A DNA stretch of 64,000 nucleotides from Roseitalea sp. (GCA_017642895.1 JAEPON010000002.1:124001-188000), one strand, 5' to 3'; positions 1-8,371 are shown, counted from the first letter of the stretch. The notes: generated by a model from the letters alone, not told the origin. Translations and numbers: made by a program.

Positions 1-480
1 CTTGTAGGTGCCCAGATCGACATAGGCATTGGCCAATAGCGTCCATGCATCGTAGCCCGACGCATCGGTTGATGAACAGGCAACGAGCGCGCCGCCGGTC
101 GTACAGGTGCCTGTCGAGCTGCCGTGGAAATCGGACTTGAAGTTGTAGTCGAGCGTCAGGTCGGTGCGCAGGTAATGGCTGATCTGATAACCGACACCGC
201 CGCCGACCGAGAACGAGCCCTTGAGTTCGCCTTCCAGCAAACCCGGATGACCGGCGATGCCGGCGCCATAGGTCAGATAGTCCGCGCCACGAAAATCGCT
301 CCACAGATAGCCCACATCACCGCGAATATACCAACCAGAGACCTTCGCAGGAACCGCTTCGGGGTAGTGGACCGGTGTCTCGATGACGACCGGCTCGATA
401 ATGTCGGCGGCGTGCGCGGACACGCCAAGCGTGACCACCATGGCGGCCGACGCAGCAAGTTTCATGGCTGCATGGTTCAT
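1..480 (-). CDS. Outer-membrane beta-barrel protein (Omp25/31-like), 3' end missing
   Basis: Only the first 160 codons are inside the window; the gene runs off the left edge. The protein opens with a signal peptide (about residues 1-24, ending SAHAADI) followed by a segment with GWYIRGDVGYLWSDF and later FSVGGGVGYQISHYLRTD and LDYNFKSDFHG, alternating aromatic and polar residues as in the Omp25/Omp31-type eight-strand barrels common in rhizobia and brucellae. Start chosen at the ATG preceded by GAGGGAACGAGT; a second in-frame Met lies five codons in. An exact CtrA box lies about 76 bases upstream, so cell-cycle control is likely. Barrel family is inferred from sequence style; ligand and exact family are unknown. 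Confidence 0.8.
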   Translation of the reverse strand, partial: MNHAAMKLAASAAMVVTLGVSAHAADIIEPVVIETPVHYPEAVPAKVSGWYIRGDVGYLWSDFRGADYLTYGAGIAGHPGLLEGELKGSFSVGGGVGYQISHYLRTDLTLDYNFKSDFHGSSTGTCTTGGALVACSSTDASGYDAWTLLANAYVDLGTYK

Positions 481-555
481 ACTCGTTCCCTCGAACAACC
501 CGGCATGGCAAATGCGGGCAAGGTTAAAACTCGCCGAGAGAATGAGCGGGAAAGG

Positions 556-571
556 TTAAAGTGCGCTTAAC
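556..571 (-). promoter_or_regulatory. CtrA box upstream of the outer-membrane protein gene
   Basis: TTAAAGTGCGCTTAAC matches the full CtrA consensus TTAA-N7-TTAAC on both strands. Its centre is about 84 bases before the start codon at 480, which would put a CtrA-activated start site near 528 with a leader of about 48 bases. CtrA control of major outer-membrane proteins is known in Brucella. Confidence 0.75.
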
Positions 572-653
572 CGTGTCTGTTGACCATGTTCATTGACCAT
601 GACGTGCGAAAGCCGACATTCGGGCGCCGGCGGGCCGAGTGGATTTTTGGGGA

Positions 654-2006
654 TCAGGCCGCCGTTTTCAGGTCGGCAATCACATCGACAATGCCGTCGA
701 CAACGCGCTCGACCAGCACCGGATCATCGCCCTCGGCCATCACCCGGATCAGCGGTTCAGTTCCCGAAGGCCGGATGACCAGGCGGCCGGTATTGCCCAG
801 CTTTTCGCGGGCGTCATCAACCGCGCTCCTGACCCGTTTGTCCTCCAGCGGCTTGCCGCCGCCAAAGCGCACATTCTTGAGCACCTGCGGCACCGGCTCG
901 AATTTGGCGCACACCTCGCTGGCCGGCCGGCCGCTGCCCACGATGCAGGCCATGATCTGCAACGCGCTGACCAGCCCGTCGCCGGTTGTCGCATAATCTG
1001 ACAGGATGATGTGGCCCGATTGCTCGCCGCCAACATTGTAGCCATGGGCACGCATGTGCTCGACGACGTAGCGGTCGCCAACCTTGGTGCGGGCCAGTTC
1101 GAGACCCTGCGCATCCAGATAGCGTTCAAGGCCCAGATTCGACATGACGGTTGCGACGATTCCGCCGCCGCGCAGCAACTCGTTGCGCTTCCAGTCCTCG
1201 GCAATCGTCGCCATGAGCTGGTCGCCATCGACCACCGTGCCCTTTTCATCGACGATCAGCATGCGGTCGGCGTCGCCGTCGAACGCAATGCCCAGATCGG
1301 CGCGGACCTCCAGAACCTTGGCGCGCAGCGAATTGGGATTGGTCGAGCCGCAATCGCGATTGATGTTCAGACCGTCCGGCTTGTCATGGATCGGCACGAC
1401 ATCGGCGCCCAGCTCCCAAAGTGCCGTCGGGGCCGCCCGGTAGGCCGCGCCATTGGCGCAATCGACCACGACACGCAGGTTGGACAGCGACATGGCGCGC
1501 GGAAAGGTCCGCTTGGCGAACTCGATATAGCGGTAAAGATCGCCCTCGACGCGCTTGGCCCGGCCTATGTCGGCGGGCCTTGCCATCTTGCCGGCGAGAT
1601 CCTCGTGCATGTGCCGTTCGATCTCCATCTCGATCTCGTCGGACAATTTGTGCCCGTCCGGACCGAACAGCTTGATACCATTGTCCTGAAACGCGTTGTG
1701 GGAGGCCGAGATCATCACGCCGATATCGGCCCGCAGCGACCGCGTCAGCATGGCAACGCCCGGCGTCGGCACCGGGCCGAGCAGAAACACATCCATGCCC
1801 GTGGCGGTGAAGCCCGCGACGAGCGCGTTCTCGATCATGTAGCCCGAAAGACGCGTGTCCTTGCCGATCACCACCCGGTGGCGGTGCCGGCCGCGCTGGA
1901 AGGCGACGCCGGCGGCCATGCCGACCTTCATCGCGATCTCCGGCGTCATTGGCGATTTGTTGGCCGTGCCGCGAATGCCGTCCGTGCCGAAATAGCGTCG
2001 TGTCAT
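654..2006 (-). CDS. glmM: Phosphoglucosamine mutase GlmM
   Basis: Converts glucosamine-6-phosphate to glucosamine-1-phosphate in the cytoplasm, feeding UDP-GlcNAc synthesis for peptidoglycan and lipopolysaccharide. The 450-residue protein begins [16 protein letters not shown] and carries the phosphoserine loop GVMISASHN (Ser102, same number as in E. coli), the metal loop FDGDADR and the C-terminal phosphate-binding motif [11 protein letters not shown]. The reading frame is open for 29 further codons upstream, but family alignment begins at MTRRYFG, so that start is used. It stands alone between the outer-membrane gene and rcdA; the ftsH neighbour often found in rhizobia is not adjacent here. 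Confidence 0.97.
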   Translation of the reverse strand: MTRRYFGTDGIRGTANKSPMTPEIAMKVGMAAGVAFQRGRHRHRVVIGKDTRLSGYMIENALVAGFTATGMDVFLLGPVPTPGVAMLTRSLRADIGVMISASHNAFQDNGIKLFGPDGHKLSDEIEMEIERHMHEDLAGKMARPADIGRAKRVEGDLYRYIEFAKRTFPRAMSLSNLRVVVDCANGAAYRAAPTALWELGADVVPIHDKPDGLNINRDCGSTNPNSLRAKVLEVRADLGIAFDGDADRMLIVDEKGTVVDGDQLMATIAEDWKRNELLRGGGIVATVMSNLGLERYLDAQGLELARTKVGDRYVVEHMRAHGYNVGGEQSGHIILSDYATTGDGLVSALQIMACIVGSGRPASEVCAKFEPVPQVLKNVRFGGGKPLEDKRVRSAVDDAREKLGNTGRLVIRPSGTEPLIRVMAEGDDPVLVERVVDGIVDVIADLKTAA

Positions 2007-2129
2007 GCCAAATACCCCGATATCGCCCCGCCCTGTTGCCGTCAGCGGCATAGTACAGCGCAGCGCGCGAACAAAGGAACAATTAGTTTTCAACCGGTAG
2101 CAGCCCGTGATGGATGGGCCGGAGCGCGA

Positions 2130-2645
2130 TCAGCGGTCGCCAAAGGCCGTCTTGAGCAGGTTGATCTGTGTGTTGACCGGGTTGTCGGCGGGCATGTCCT
2201 CGAACCCCGCCACATCGAAGGCGCCAAGATCGAGATCCATACGCTGCATGCGCGCCTGCAAGCGCAGTGACCGGTGGACCAGCGCGCGGAACCGTTCGGG
2301 CAGCGCGTTCCAGTTTTCAAGATCGGCCGCCGGCGAGATCGTGTCGAGCCTGATCTTGCTTTTCTCGCTATCGACCTGAGCCGACGTCATCTCGCCATTG
2401 GCCAGCGCCCTCTGCAGCAGAAGCCACGACGCCATCTGCATCAGCCGCGTCGTCAACCGCATGGATTCGGCGGCATAGAGCGTCGCCGTGGACCGGCCGA
2501 GCCTCTTGGCTTCCTTGCGGCCCTCGCCGTCAAGATAGGCCGCGGTTTCCTCGACCAGTTGCATACCCTCGCCATACAGTTCGGTGAATGAGGGTGAGGC
2601 GACCTTGTGGTCGATGAAGCGAATGGTGTTAGAGCCGCCTGACAT
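2130..2645 (-). CDS. rcdA: RcdA (DUF1465), adaptor for ClpXP degradation of CtrA
   Basis: A 171-residue all-helical protein of the DUF1465 family, whose characterised member is Caulobacter RcdA, a ClpXP adaptor that works with CpdR and PopA to deliver CtrA for proteolysis. Family features visible are an N-terminal helix FTELYGEGMQLVEETAAYL, a central AESMRLTTRLMQMASWLLLQRA helix pair, and a C-terminal tail ending FGDR. Start MSGGSNTIRF is the first Met. An exact CtrA box about 100 bases upstream suggests CtrA switches on its own degradation factor, as reported in Caulobacter. Function is transferred from the family; I see nothing odd in the sequence. Confidence 0.88.
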   Translation of the reverse strand: MSGGSNTIRFIDHKVASPSFTELYGEGMQLVEETAAYLDGEGRKEAKRLGRSTATLYAAESMRLTTRLMQMASWLLLQRALANGEMTSAQVDSEKSKIRLDTISPAADLENWNALPERFRALVHRSLRLQARMQRMDLDLGAFDVAGFEDMPADNPVNTQINLLKTAFGDR

Positions 2646-2745
2646 GCGTTTCGATCCCTGCTGACGTCCGCAGGCACCTTTTGGCGCGCCGCGCTTCTGA
2701 ACGCCACGATTGTCCGATGTTTCACACAGGGAGGCAAGCGCATCC

Positions 2746-2761
2746 TTAACGGAGGGTTAAC
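2746..2761 (-). promoter_or_regulatory. CtrA box upstream of rcdA
   Basis: TTAACGGAGGGTTAAC is an exact TTAA-N7-TTAAC site. Centred about 108 bases before the rcdA start, it would place the promoter start near 2718. It lies downstream of the terminator at 2796-2821, so it can only serve rcdA among genes on this strand. Confidence 0.75.
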
Positions 2762-2795
2762 GCCGGCCGCGAACGATGCCAGATTTGAAACAGCC

Positions 2796-2821
2796 AAAAA
2801 AAGAGCCGTAAAAACGGCTCT
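2796..2821 (-). terminator. Rho-independent terminator (DUF1192 transcript or candidate sRNA)
   Basis: Perfect 8-bp stem AGAGCCGT/ACGGCTCT (2802-2809 with 2814-2821) around an AAAA loop; on the minus strand it is followed by seven T (2796-2802). It separates whatever is transcribed from the DUF1192 side from the rcdA promoter. Confidence 0.85.
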
Positions 2822-2890
2822 CAGGAGTTAAACAGGGAGGCGTCAAACAAAGCAACGAAGTCACTCTGGTTGAATTCGAACCAAATTCGA
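2796..2890 (-). ncRNA. Candidate trans-acting small RNA with anti-Shine-Dalgarno motifs, CtrA-controlled
   Basis: This lies in the 316-base gap between rcdA and the DUF1192 gene. Read on the minus strand, the segment starts about 35 bases after an exact CtrA box, opens with a hairpin built from two TTCGAA palindromes (2875-2891), continues through a single-stranded stretch carrying CCTCCC (2835-2840) and ACTCCT (2823-2828), and ends in a strong Rho-independent terminator. Hairpin, exposed anti-Shine-Dalgarno motifs, terminator is the layout of several alphaproteobacterial riboregulators (for example the CUCCUCCC-bearing families). No reading frame of note is present. The 5' end is inferred from CtrA spacing, not seen. 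It could instead be only the 3' tail of the DUF1192 mRNA. Confidence 0.5.
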
Positions 2891-2916
2891 ACTTTTCCAG
2901 TTAACACCCGTAAAGC

Positions 2917-2932
2917 TTAACATGGCGTTAAC
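2917..2932 (-). promoter_or_regulatory. CtrA box between DUF1192 and rcdA
   Basis: TTAACATGGCGTTAAC is an exact TTAA-N7-TTAAC site; a third TTAAC lies at 2901-2905. It is beyond the 3' end of the DUF1192 gene and 95 bases before a terminator, so its only obvious client is a short RNA at about 2890-2796. Confidence 0.7.
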
Positions 2933-2961
2933 GGACACGCGATTTGACCGGCAACCGGGGA

Positions 2962-3147
2962 TTATTTCTGAAAGACGGCGTCCGCAGCGGTGCGGCTTGC
3001 CGCGCGCGCGCCTATTTCCGCCTCAAGCCGCGCGATCTCCTCGCGAAGCCCGGCAATCGCCGCTTCAAGTTCGTCGACCGACATCAGCGAGATGTCCTGT
3101 CCGATCACATGACCGGCGCCGGCCGTCATCGCCTTGTCCTCGTCCAT
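2962..3147 (-). CDS. DUF1192 small coiled-coil protein
   Basis: A 61-residue acidic protein with the DUF1192 signature: DISLMSVDELEAAIAGLREEIARLEAEI followed by a short tail. The middle forms one heptad-rich helix (about residues 20-48). A good ribosome site, GGGAGGCGGCAACG, precedes the ATG. The family is widespread in alphaproteobacteria and has no known function that I can recall. The gene is divergent from the quinone oxidoreductase next door, with starts less than 90 bases apart. Confidence 0.8.
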   Translation of the reverse strand: MDEDKAMTAGAGHVIGQDISLMSVDELEAAIAGLREEIARLEAEIGARAASRTAADAVFQK

Positions 3148-3234
3148 CGTTGCCGCCTCCCAAAACTTCGCCTGTTGCCAGCCAACCGCAACTCGTCAAC
3201 AGACGGCCGAAATCAAGCCGCAGGATAATCAGAC

Positions 3235-4224
3235 ATGTCGCAGATGAACGCAATCGCCATCACCGAGCCAGGCGGGCCCAAGGTTCTGCAGCTCACCGAG
3301 TGCGCGATCCCCGAGCCCGGACGGGGTGAAGTGCGCATCGCGGTGCGCGCGGCAGGCGTGAACCGGCCCGACGTGCTCCAGCGCATGGGCGCCTACCCGC
3401 CACCCAAAGGCGCCAGTGAGCTTCCGGGCCTTGAGGTTTCGGGCACGATCGATGCGCTTGGCGAAGACGTATCGCGCTGGTCCGTCGGCAATCAGGTTTG
3501 CGCGCTCGTGCCGGGCGGCGGCTATGCGGAATACTGCACCGTGCATGCGAGCAATTGTCTGCCCCTGCCCGCCGGTTTCACCTTTGCCGAAGCCGCCGCC
3601 ATTCCCGAGACGTTCTTCACAGTCTGGCACAATGTGTTCGAGCGCGGCGGCTTGAAGCTCGGCGAAACCATGCTCGTGCATGGCGGCGCATCGGGCATCG
3701 GCACCACGGCGATCCAGCTTGCCGTTGCCTTCGGCGCAAAGGTCATCGTCACCGCCGGAACCGATGACAAATGCAAGGCTTGCGTTGAGCTGGGCGCACA
3801 CCGGGCGATCAACTATCAGACCGAGGACTTCGTCGAAGCGGTCATGAACGCCACGGAGGGGCGCGGCGCCGATGTCATTCTCGACATGGTCGGCGGCGAC
3901 TATATCGACCGCAACTATTCGGCCGCCGCCGTCGATGGCCGGATCGTGCAGATCGCCTTCCTGAAGGGCCGGACGGTCCAGGCTGATTTCTCCAAGCTGA
4001 TGATGAAGCGCCTCACGCACACCGGTTCGACGTTGCGCGCCCGCTCCGTCGAGTTCAAGGCGCGGCTGGCCAGCGAACTGGACGAGGCGGTCTGGCCGCT
4101 GCTTGAACAGCGCAAGGTGGCGCCGGTCATCGACATGATTTTCCCGCTTGTCGATGCCTGGCGCGCCCACGAACGCATGGAGGAAGGCGCCCACATCGGC
4201 AAGATCGTGCTGGATGTGGGGTAA
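3235..4224 (+). CDS. NAD(P)H:quinone oxidoreductase, zeta-crystallin type
   Basis: A 329-residue zinc-independent member of the medium-chain dehydrogenase/reductase superfamily, predicted to reduce quinones with NADPH in the cytosol. Seen: N-terminal GroES-like domain with GVNRPDVLQRMGAYPPPKGASELPGLEVSG, then the Rossmann domain with VHGGASGIGTTAIQLA (about residues 148-163) and the AGTDDKC stretch that usually reads the cofactor. Cysteines and histidines of the structural zinc lobe are absent, as expected for the QOR branch. It matches the TIGR02824-type PIG3 quinone oxidoreductases. The substrate is unknown. It is convergent with the large secreted protein gene, with a palindrome between them. 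Confidence 0.85.
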   Translation: MSQMNAIAITEPGGPKVLQLTECAIPEPGRGEVRIAVRAAGVNRPDVLQRMGAYPPPKGASELPGLEVSGTIDALGEDVSRWSVGNQVCALVPGGGYAEYCTVHASNCLPLPAGFTFAEAAAIPETFFTVWHNVFERGGLKLGETMLVHGGASGIGTTAIQLAVAFGAKVIVTAGTDDKCKACVELGAHRAINYQTEDFVEAVMNATEGRGADVILDMVGGDYIDRNYSAAAVDGRIVQIAFLKGRTVQADFSKLMMKRLTHTGSTLRARSVEFKARLASELDEAVWPLLEQRKVAPVIDMIFPLVDAWRAHERMEEGAHIGKIVLDVG

Positions 4225-4265
4225 CACTTCCGTTGGCGCCGCCACCTGATCCGGGCATCGGTGCC

Positions 4266-4319
4266 GCCCCTCATCCTCACCTTCTTCCAGCGTGGGGAGA
4301 GAAGGTGAGGATGAGGGGC
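4266..4319. repeat. Perfect 20-bp palindrome between convergent genes
   Basis: Arms 4266-4285 and 4300-4319 are exact reverse complements around a 14-base spacer. The arm reads GCCCCTCATCCTCACCTTCT, a sequence style typical of dispersed intergenic palindromes in rhizobial genomes. Lying between two gene ends, it may also act as a two-way terminator. Copy number elsewhere cannot be judged from this window. Confidence 0.8.
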
Positions 4320-4418
4320 AAATCGAGCTCTAGCTGGCCCGGGCGAGCAGCAAGAAGAACGACGAAGGCCGGGCGCATGGCCCGGCCTCGATCTTTGCTG
4401 CGACCGGGCGTCTCCTGA

Positions 4419-6605
4419 TCAGGAGCCTTCGAGCTGGCCAAGGCGCATGAACAGCGTCTCGCCGTTGGAATCGTCCACACCGTCATTGTCGGTGACCGCG
4501 AAGAAGTCGCCATTGGCGTCCACCGCAAGCCCCTCGACCTTGTCGAGCGCATAGCCGCCAAAGGCCGCCATGTCCGGCAGAAGGTCGCGCACCTCGTCCT
4601 TGGTGACGACGGGAAGATCGCCGCCAAGGGCCGCCGGCTGCATTTCGGCCAACGGCACCCGGAAGATTTTCTTGAGCACGGCGGCCGCGCCGATCTGGTT
4701 GTCCCGCTCGATGATGTAGACATGGTCGCCATGGGCGACGATCTCCGACAGGCCGACCCAGCCGGCGCCCTTTTCCTCAAGCCGATAGCGCACCGCGCCC
4801 CATTCCTCGGTCTCGGTGTTATAGGCGACCAGCTTGACCAAGCCGTCCTCGTCATCGGCCCATTCGCGCTGGATGGCGACCCAGAGTGTGTCACCCACCT
4901 TGGTGACGCCTTCTGAGCCGAAGCGCTTTTCGACCGCCAGAAGCTCCGGCGGGAACGCGACGCTCTCCTCGATTTCACCGTCGGCATTCACGCGGTAGAG
5001 CCCGTGCGGGATCATCCGGTCTGTGCGGCCTTCCGAAGCCAGCCAGAACCCGCCTTCGCCATCGGGCGTGATGCCTTCCAGATCGAGAAGCTGGGCGTTG
5101 GCACCGCCGCGCGTGACCCGCGTTGCCGCGGTGATCTGCGCCGGCGTCTGGTTGGCATCGATCGTGAAGATGGTCGGCTGCATGGCGTAGAAGCTGTCAT
5201 TGACAGCATAGAGGATGCCCGGCTGCTCGGGATCGGCGGCAAGGCCCGAAAGGGCACCAAAACCGATCGGGCGACCCTCATCGTCCATCATCGAACGGAT
5301 CGTCGGATATTGCGCTTCGCCCTCGCCCAATTGGTAAAGCGTGACATGGCTGCGCACGCCGCCATCTTCGATCAGGTCGACTTCGTTCGCAACGGCCACC
5401 AGGTTGCGATCGGGCATCGCGACGGCGCCCTCAGGGCCGAGCGCGGTGGGCAGGATCTGCACCAGTTCGGGCTCGCCCTCGGGATTGTCGCGGTAGACGC
5501 CGACAACCGAGCCACGTTCCGAGAGCAGGAAAATGTGGGTCGCGCCGCCGATCTCGGCGACTTCCATGCCCTCGGGCTCGACGCCCTTGTTGCCGGAGCG
5601 CCGTTCGGGATAGTGGCCGAGCATCGCCACTTCATATTCGAACGAAAGCCCGCTCTCATACAGCACTGCGCCATCCTTGGCGAAGATGGTGAAGCCACGC
5701 GAGCCGCCTTCATAATCGCCCTCGTTCGCCGTGACGATGCGGTTCTCATCGAGCCATTTGACCGCATCGGGTTCGCGCACGACGCCGTCAAGCGTGCCAT
5801 CGAAGGTCAGTGCCCCCTCCTCCGCGACGTCGACATTGCTGAGATCGACCGCGCCCGCGGAAAAATGCGAGACGATCTCGCCGGTCTCACCATTGAAGAT
5901 GGCGATGTGGTTGTTTTCCTGCAGCGTCACGACGACTTCATTGGCCGCGTTGATATCGACAAATTCCGGCTCGGGATCATCGCCGGCGACCTCGGCAAGG
6001 CCCGTCAGGTCCGCTTGAACCCGGCTGTCGCAGTCGATCGCGCCGCCATCGAGCGCGAAGGTGAGGGCAAAGCCGGCGGGCATTTGCGGGATGACGCCAT
6101 CGTTGAGGTCCTCGTCGCGCTCGTTCTCGATGGCGATCGCCACCAGCGAACCGTCAGGCGAGATGGCAACCGAATCGGGCTGGCCGCCAAGGTCGCAGCT
6201 ATGGGCCACCGCACCCGAGGAAAGATCGACCGAGACGATCGTGCCGGACGGCTCGGTGTAGCTTTCCGACGTGTTCAGTCCGACGATGGCATGGCCGGCC
6301 TGAACCGCAACGGCCGTCGGCTCGCCATCGAGCGCAACAAAGCCGGCGGCGGCCGGATTGGCCGGGTCGGAAATGTCGATCATGCCGATGCCGCCCAGCG
6401 GGCTGTCCGAATAGACCAGCATCATGCCGTCTTCGGTCGCATCGATGATCTCGGCGGAGCTTTCGCTCTCCTGCCCCATCTCGCCGGGAATGTTTGTGTT
6501 GACCGGGAAGGAGGCGATGCGGTTGAAGGCGTCGGCTTGGGCGTCGGCCGCAAAACCGGCGGACAGGGCGATGACGGCGGCGGATGACAACAGATGTTTG
6601 TGCAT
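4419..6605 (-). CDS. Secreted two-domain protein: choice-of-anchor-I-like beta-propeller plus phytase-like esterase domain
   Basis: A 728-residue exported protein. Signal peptide residues 1-24 (HKHLLSSAAVIALSAG, cut after AQADA). The first half (about 30-430) has repeated propeller blades such as PDSVAISPDGSLVAIAIENERDEDLNDG and EPDAVKWLDENRIVTANEGDYEGGSRGF, as in the choice-of-anchor I family of secreted calcium-binding propellers. The second half (about 450-725) fits the esterase-like activity of phytase family: GFGALSGLAADPEQPGILYAVND, LLDLEGITPDGEGGFWLASEGR, KVEGLAVDANGDFFAVTDNDG. The substrate is probably an organophosphate but this is inference. Start chosen at MHKH, which has GGGAGGC upstream; the frame is open 27 codons further. 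Very acidic composition fits an extracytoplasmic site. Confidence 0.8.
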   Translation of the reverse strand: MHKHLLSSAAVIALSAGFAADAQADAFNRIASFPVNTNIPGEMGQESESSAEIIDATEDGMMLVYSDSPLGGIGMIDISDPANPAAAGFVALDGEPTAVAVQAGHAIVGLNTSESYTEPSGTIVSVDLSSGAVAHSCDLGGQPDSVAISPDGSLVAIAIENERDEDLNDGVIPQMPAGFALTFALDGGAIDCDSRVQADLTGLAEVAGDDPEPEFVDINAANEVVVTLQENNHIAIFNGETGEIVSHFSAGAVDLSNVDVAEEGALTFDGTLDGVVREPDAVKWLDENRIVTANEGDYEGGSRGFTIFAKDGAVLYESGLSFEYEVAMLGHYPERRSGNKGVEPEGMEVAEIGGATHIFLLSERGSVVGVYRDNPEGEPELVQILPTALGPEGAVAMPDRNLVAVANEVDLIEDGGVRSHVTLYQLGEGEAQYPTIRSMMDDEGRPIGFGALSGLAADPEQPGILYAVNDSFYAMQPTIFTIDANQTPAQITAATRVTRGGANAQLLDLEGITPDGEGGFWLASEGRTDRMIPHGLYRVNADGEIEESVAFPPELLAVEKRFGSEGVTKVGDTLWVAIQREWADDEDGLVKLVAYNTETEEWGAVRYRLEEKGAGWVGLSEIVAHGDHVYIIERDNQIGAAAVLKKIFRVPLAEMQPAALGGDLPVVTKDEVRDLLPDMAAFGGYALDKVEGLAVDANGDFFAVTDNDGVDDSNGETLFMRLGQLEGS

Positions 6606-6714
6606 GGCGGAAAGCCTCCCTCGGATCAGCGATGCAGCCGTCTTTTCCCGGCCGGGTGACAGTTGCGTGACGCTTTGATGAAACAAAGATGACTGTTCAC
6701 AGCCACCGGCGGCA

Positions 6715-6743
6715 TTGCACTCGGGCGCCGCGCGGCGTATATC
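6715..6743 (+). promoter_or_regulatory. Possible sigma-70 promoter for trcR
   Basis: TTGCAC (6715-6720), 17-base spacer, TATATC (6738-6743), about 95 bases before the trcR start. Each hexamer departs from consensus by one or two bases. Confidence 0.4.
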
Positions 6744-6837
6744 GGCACCATCTTCCGGACATTGGTGGCTCAGATCACGCCCGCGACACCGGCGCGGACG
6801 AACGGGAAAGCTTTATTCGCACGAAAGGTTCACGCAG

Positions 6838-7551
6838 ATGGCAAACCAGCTTCTCATGCCCAAGGCGACCGCCGTTTGGCTTGTCGACAACACCGGCCTC
6901 ACCTTCGACCAGATCGCCAAATTCTGTTCGCTGCATCCGCTTGAGGTCAAGGCGATCGCCGACGAGGAAGCCGCCCAGGGCATCAAGGGTCTGGACCCGG
7001 TCGGCACCGGCCAGCTTTCGCGCGAGGAGATCGAAAAAGGCGAAGCCGATCCCGACCATGTGCTCAAACTGTCCGATCCCAAGGTTCGCGTGCCGCAGGC
7101 CAAGCGCAAGGGACCGCGCTATACGCCTGTCTCCAAGCGCCAGGACCGCCCCAACGCCATCTTGTGGTTGGTGCGCCACCATCCCGAACTGAAGGACGCG
7201 CAGATTTCGCGGCTGGTCGGCACCACCAAGAACACGATCGAACAGGTGCGCAACCGCACCCACTGGAATTCGGCCAACCTGCAGCCGATCGATCCGGTGG
7301 CACTGGGCCTGTGCTCGCAGATCGATCTGGACATGGAAGTGCAGAAGGCCGCCAAGAACCGCCCGGCCGAGCCCGAAACCGAGGCCGGCGACACGCTGCT
7401 GCCCGCCGCGCAAACCGAATCGATGCCCGTCTTCGAGGGTGGCGACACCCACACGCCGGCGCCCGTGAGCGAAGAGGACGAAATCGATGCCGATGCGGTC
7501 TTTGCCAAGCTGAACGCACTGAAAAAGGACGACGAGACCAAGGCCGAGTAG
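6838..7551 (+). CDS. trcR: TrcR (DUF1013), cell-cycle transcriptional regulator
   Basis: A 237-residue protein of the DUF1013 family, named TrcR and described as an RNA-polymerase-associated factor linked to cell-cycle transcription in alphaproteobacteria. Family hallmarks: MANQLLMPKATAVWLVDN at the N-terminus, LTFDQIAKFCSLHPLEVKAIAD (helix-turn-helix-like), a second similar unit PNAILWLVRHHPELKDAQISRLVGTTKNTIEQVRNRTHW, then an acidic, probably disordered tail from about residue 175. Two HTH-like units suggest DNA or polymerase contact. The frame is open 41 codons upstream, but the family starts at MANQ. It adds to the cluster of cell-cycle genes in this window. Confidence 0.85.
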   Translation: MANQLLMPKATAVWLVDNTGLTFDQIAKFCSLHPLEVKAIADEEAAQGIKGLDPVGTGQLSREEIEKGEADPDHVLKLSDPKVRVPQAKRKGPRYTPVSKRQDRPNAILWLVRHHPELKDAQISRLVGTTKNTIEQVRNRTHWNSANLQPIDPVALGLCSQIDLDMEVQKAAKNRPAEPETEAGDTLLPAAQTESMPVFEGGDTHTPAPVSEEDEIDADAVFAKLNALKKDDETKAE

Positions 7552-7581
7552 CGCCCTGCCCCGGCAGGCTGCCGTTTCCGG

Positions 7582-8127
7582 TCAGCCGGCACATCCTAGC
7601 GTCGCCCGAACCGCAGGCCGGTGGTCGTAGCCGACAATGCCGGCCAACGCCTTGACGATCGCGTCGTCGCCCAGCGGATGGACAAGCAGCCGCCTCGGAT
7701 CGACCGGGCCGGGCAGAAGCAGGCGTCCGGCGGGCACCTGACAAAAGCCGAGCGGCGCATAATAGGGCGCATCGCCCACCAGAAGCACGAAGCCGCTGTC
7801 CGGCGTCACCGACGCCGCCTCCACCGCGTGCCGCACCAGCGCCCGGCCGAAACCCTGGTTCTTGTGCTTGGGCGCAACGGCAAGCGGCCCCAGAAGATGG
7901 CCGTGACGGCCGCTTTCCGCCGTGACGACAGGCGTCATCCGCACCGAGCCGAGCAGGTCTCCACCGGGCGACAGGGCGACAAACGAAAGCGCGGGGTCGT
8001 GCGGACCCTGCTCGCGCAGGCGGAACGCGGCACGGGTGAAGCGGCCCGGCCCGAAAGCCTCCGCATGAAGGGTTTCGATCGCGTCGGCGCACTCCGCCCG
8101 TTCGGGCGCAATAAAATGGTCGGTCAT
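7582..8127 (-). CDS. GNAT-family N-acetyltransferase (YhbS-like)
   Basis: A 181-residue acetyl-CoA-dependent acyltransferase. The fold's acetyl-CoA loop is visible as LGPLAVAPKHKNQGFGRALVRHAVEAA (motif A, Q/R-x-x-G-x-A form), followed by the beta5 strand FVLLVGDAPYYAPLGF, which is the layout of the YhbS subgroup. The substrate cannot be deduced. Start set at MTDHFIAPER because upstream sequence in frame is Arg/Cys-rich and does not resemble the family. It is convergent with trcR, only about 30 bases apart. Confidence 0.8.
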   Translation of the reverse strand: MTDHFIAPERAECADAIETLHAEAFGPGRFTRAAFRLREQGPHDPALSFVALSPGGDLLGSVRMTPVVTAESGRHGHLLGPLAVAPKHKNQGFGRALVRHAVEAASVTPDSGFVLLVGDAPYYAPLGFCQVPAGRLLLPGPVDPRRLLVHPLGDDAIVKALAGIVGYDHRPAVRATLGCAG

Positions 8128-8371
8128 GGGAAAAGGTCCGGATGCGGAAAAACGACAGGAAAAAGGGCCGGGAAACCGGCAAGCTTCATCGTCGTGGTCG
8201 TCGCATCGGGATCGCAAACATGATCGCAGCGGGCTAGCACCATGCGCGCGGCCCGTAAAGCGAAAATGTCGTCGGGAGCCGGTTCGGTTGACGGTGCGTT
8301 CGCTGTTCGCAAGATGACCATGGGCGCGCAATGTCCTATGTCGGCGTCACGCAACAATGGAGGGCACGGCG

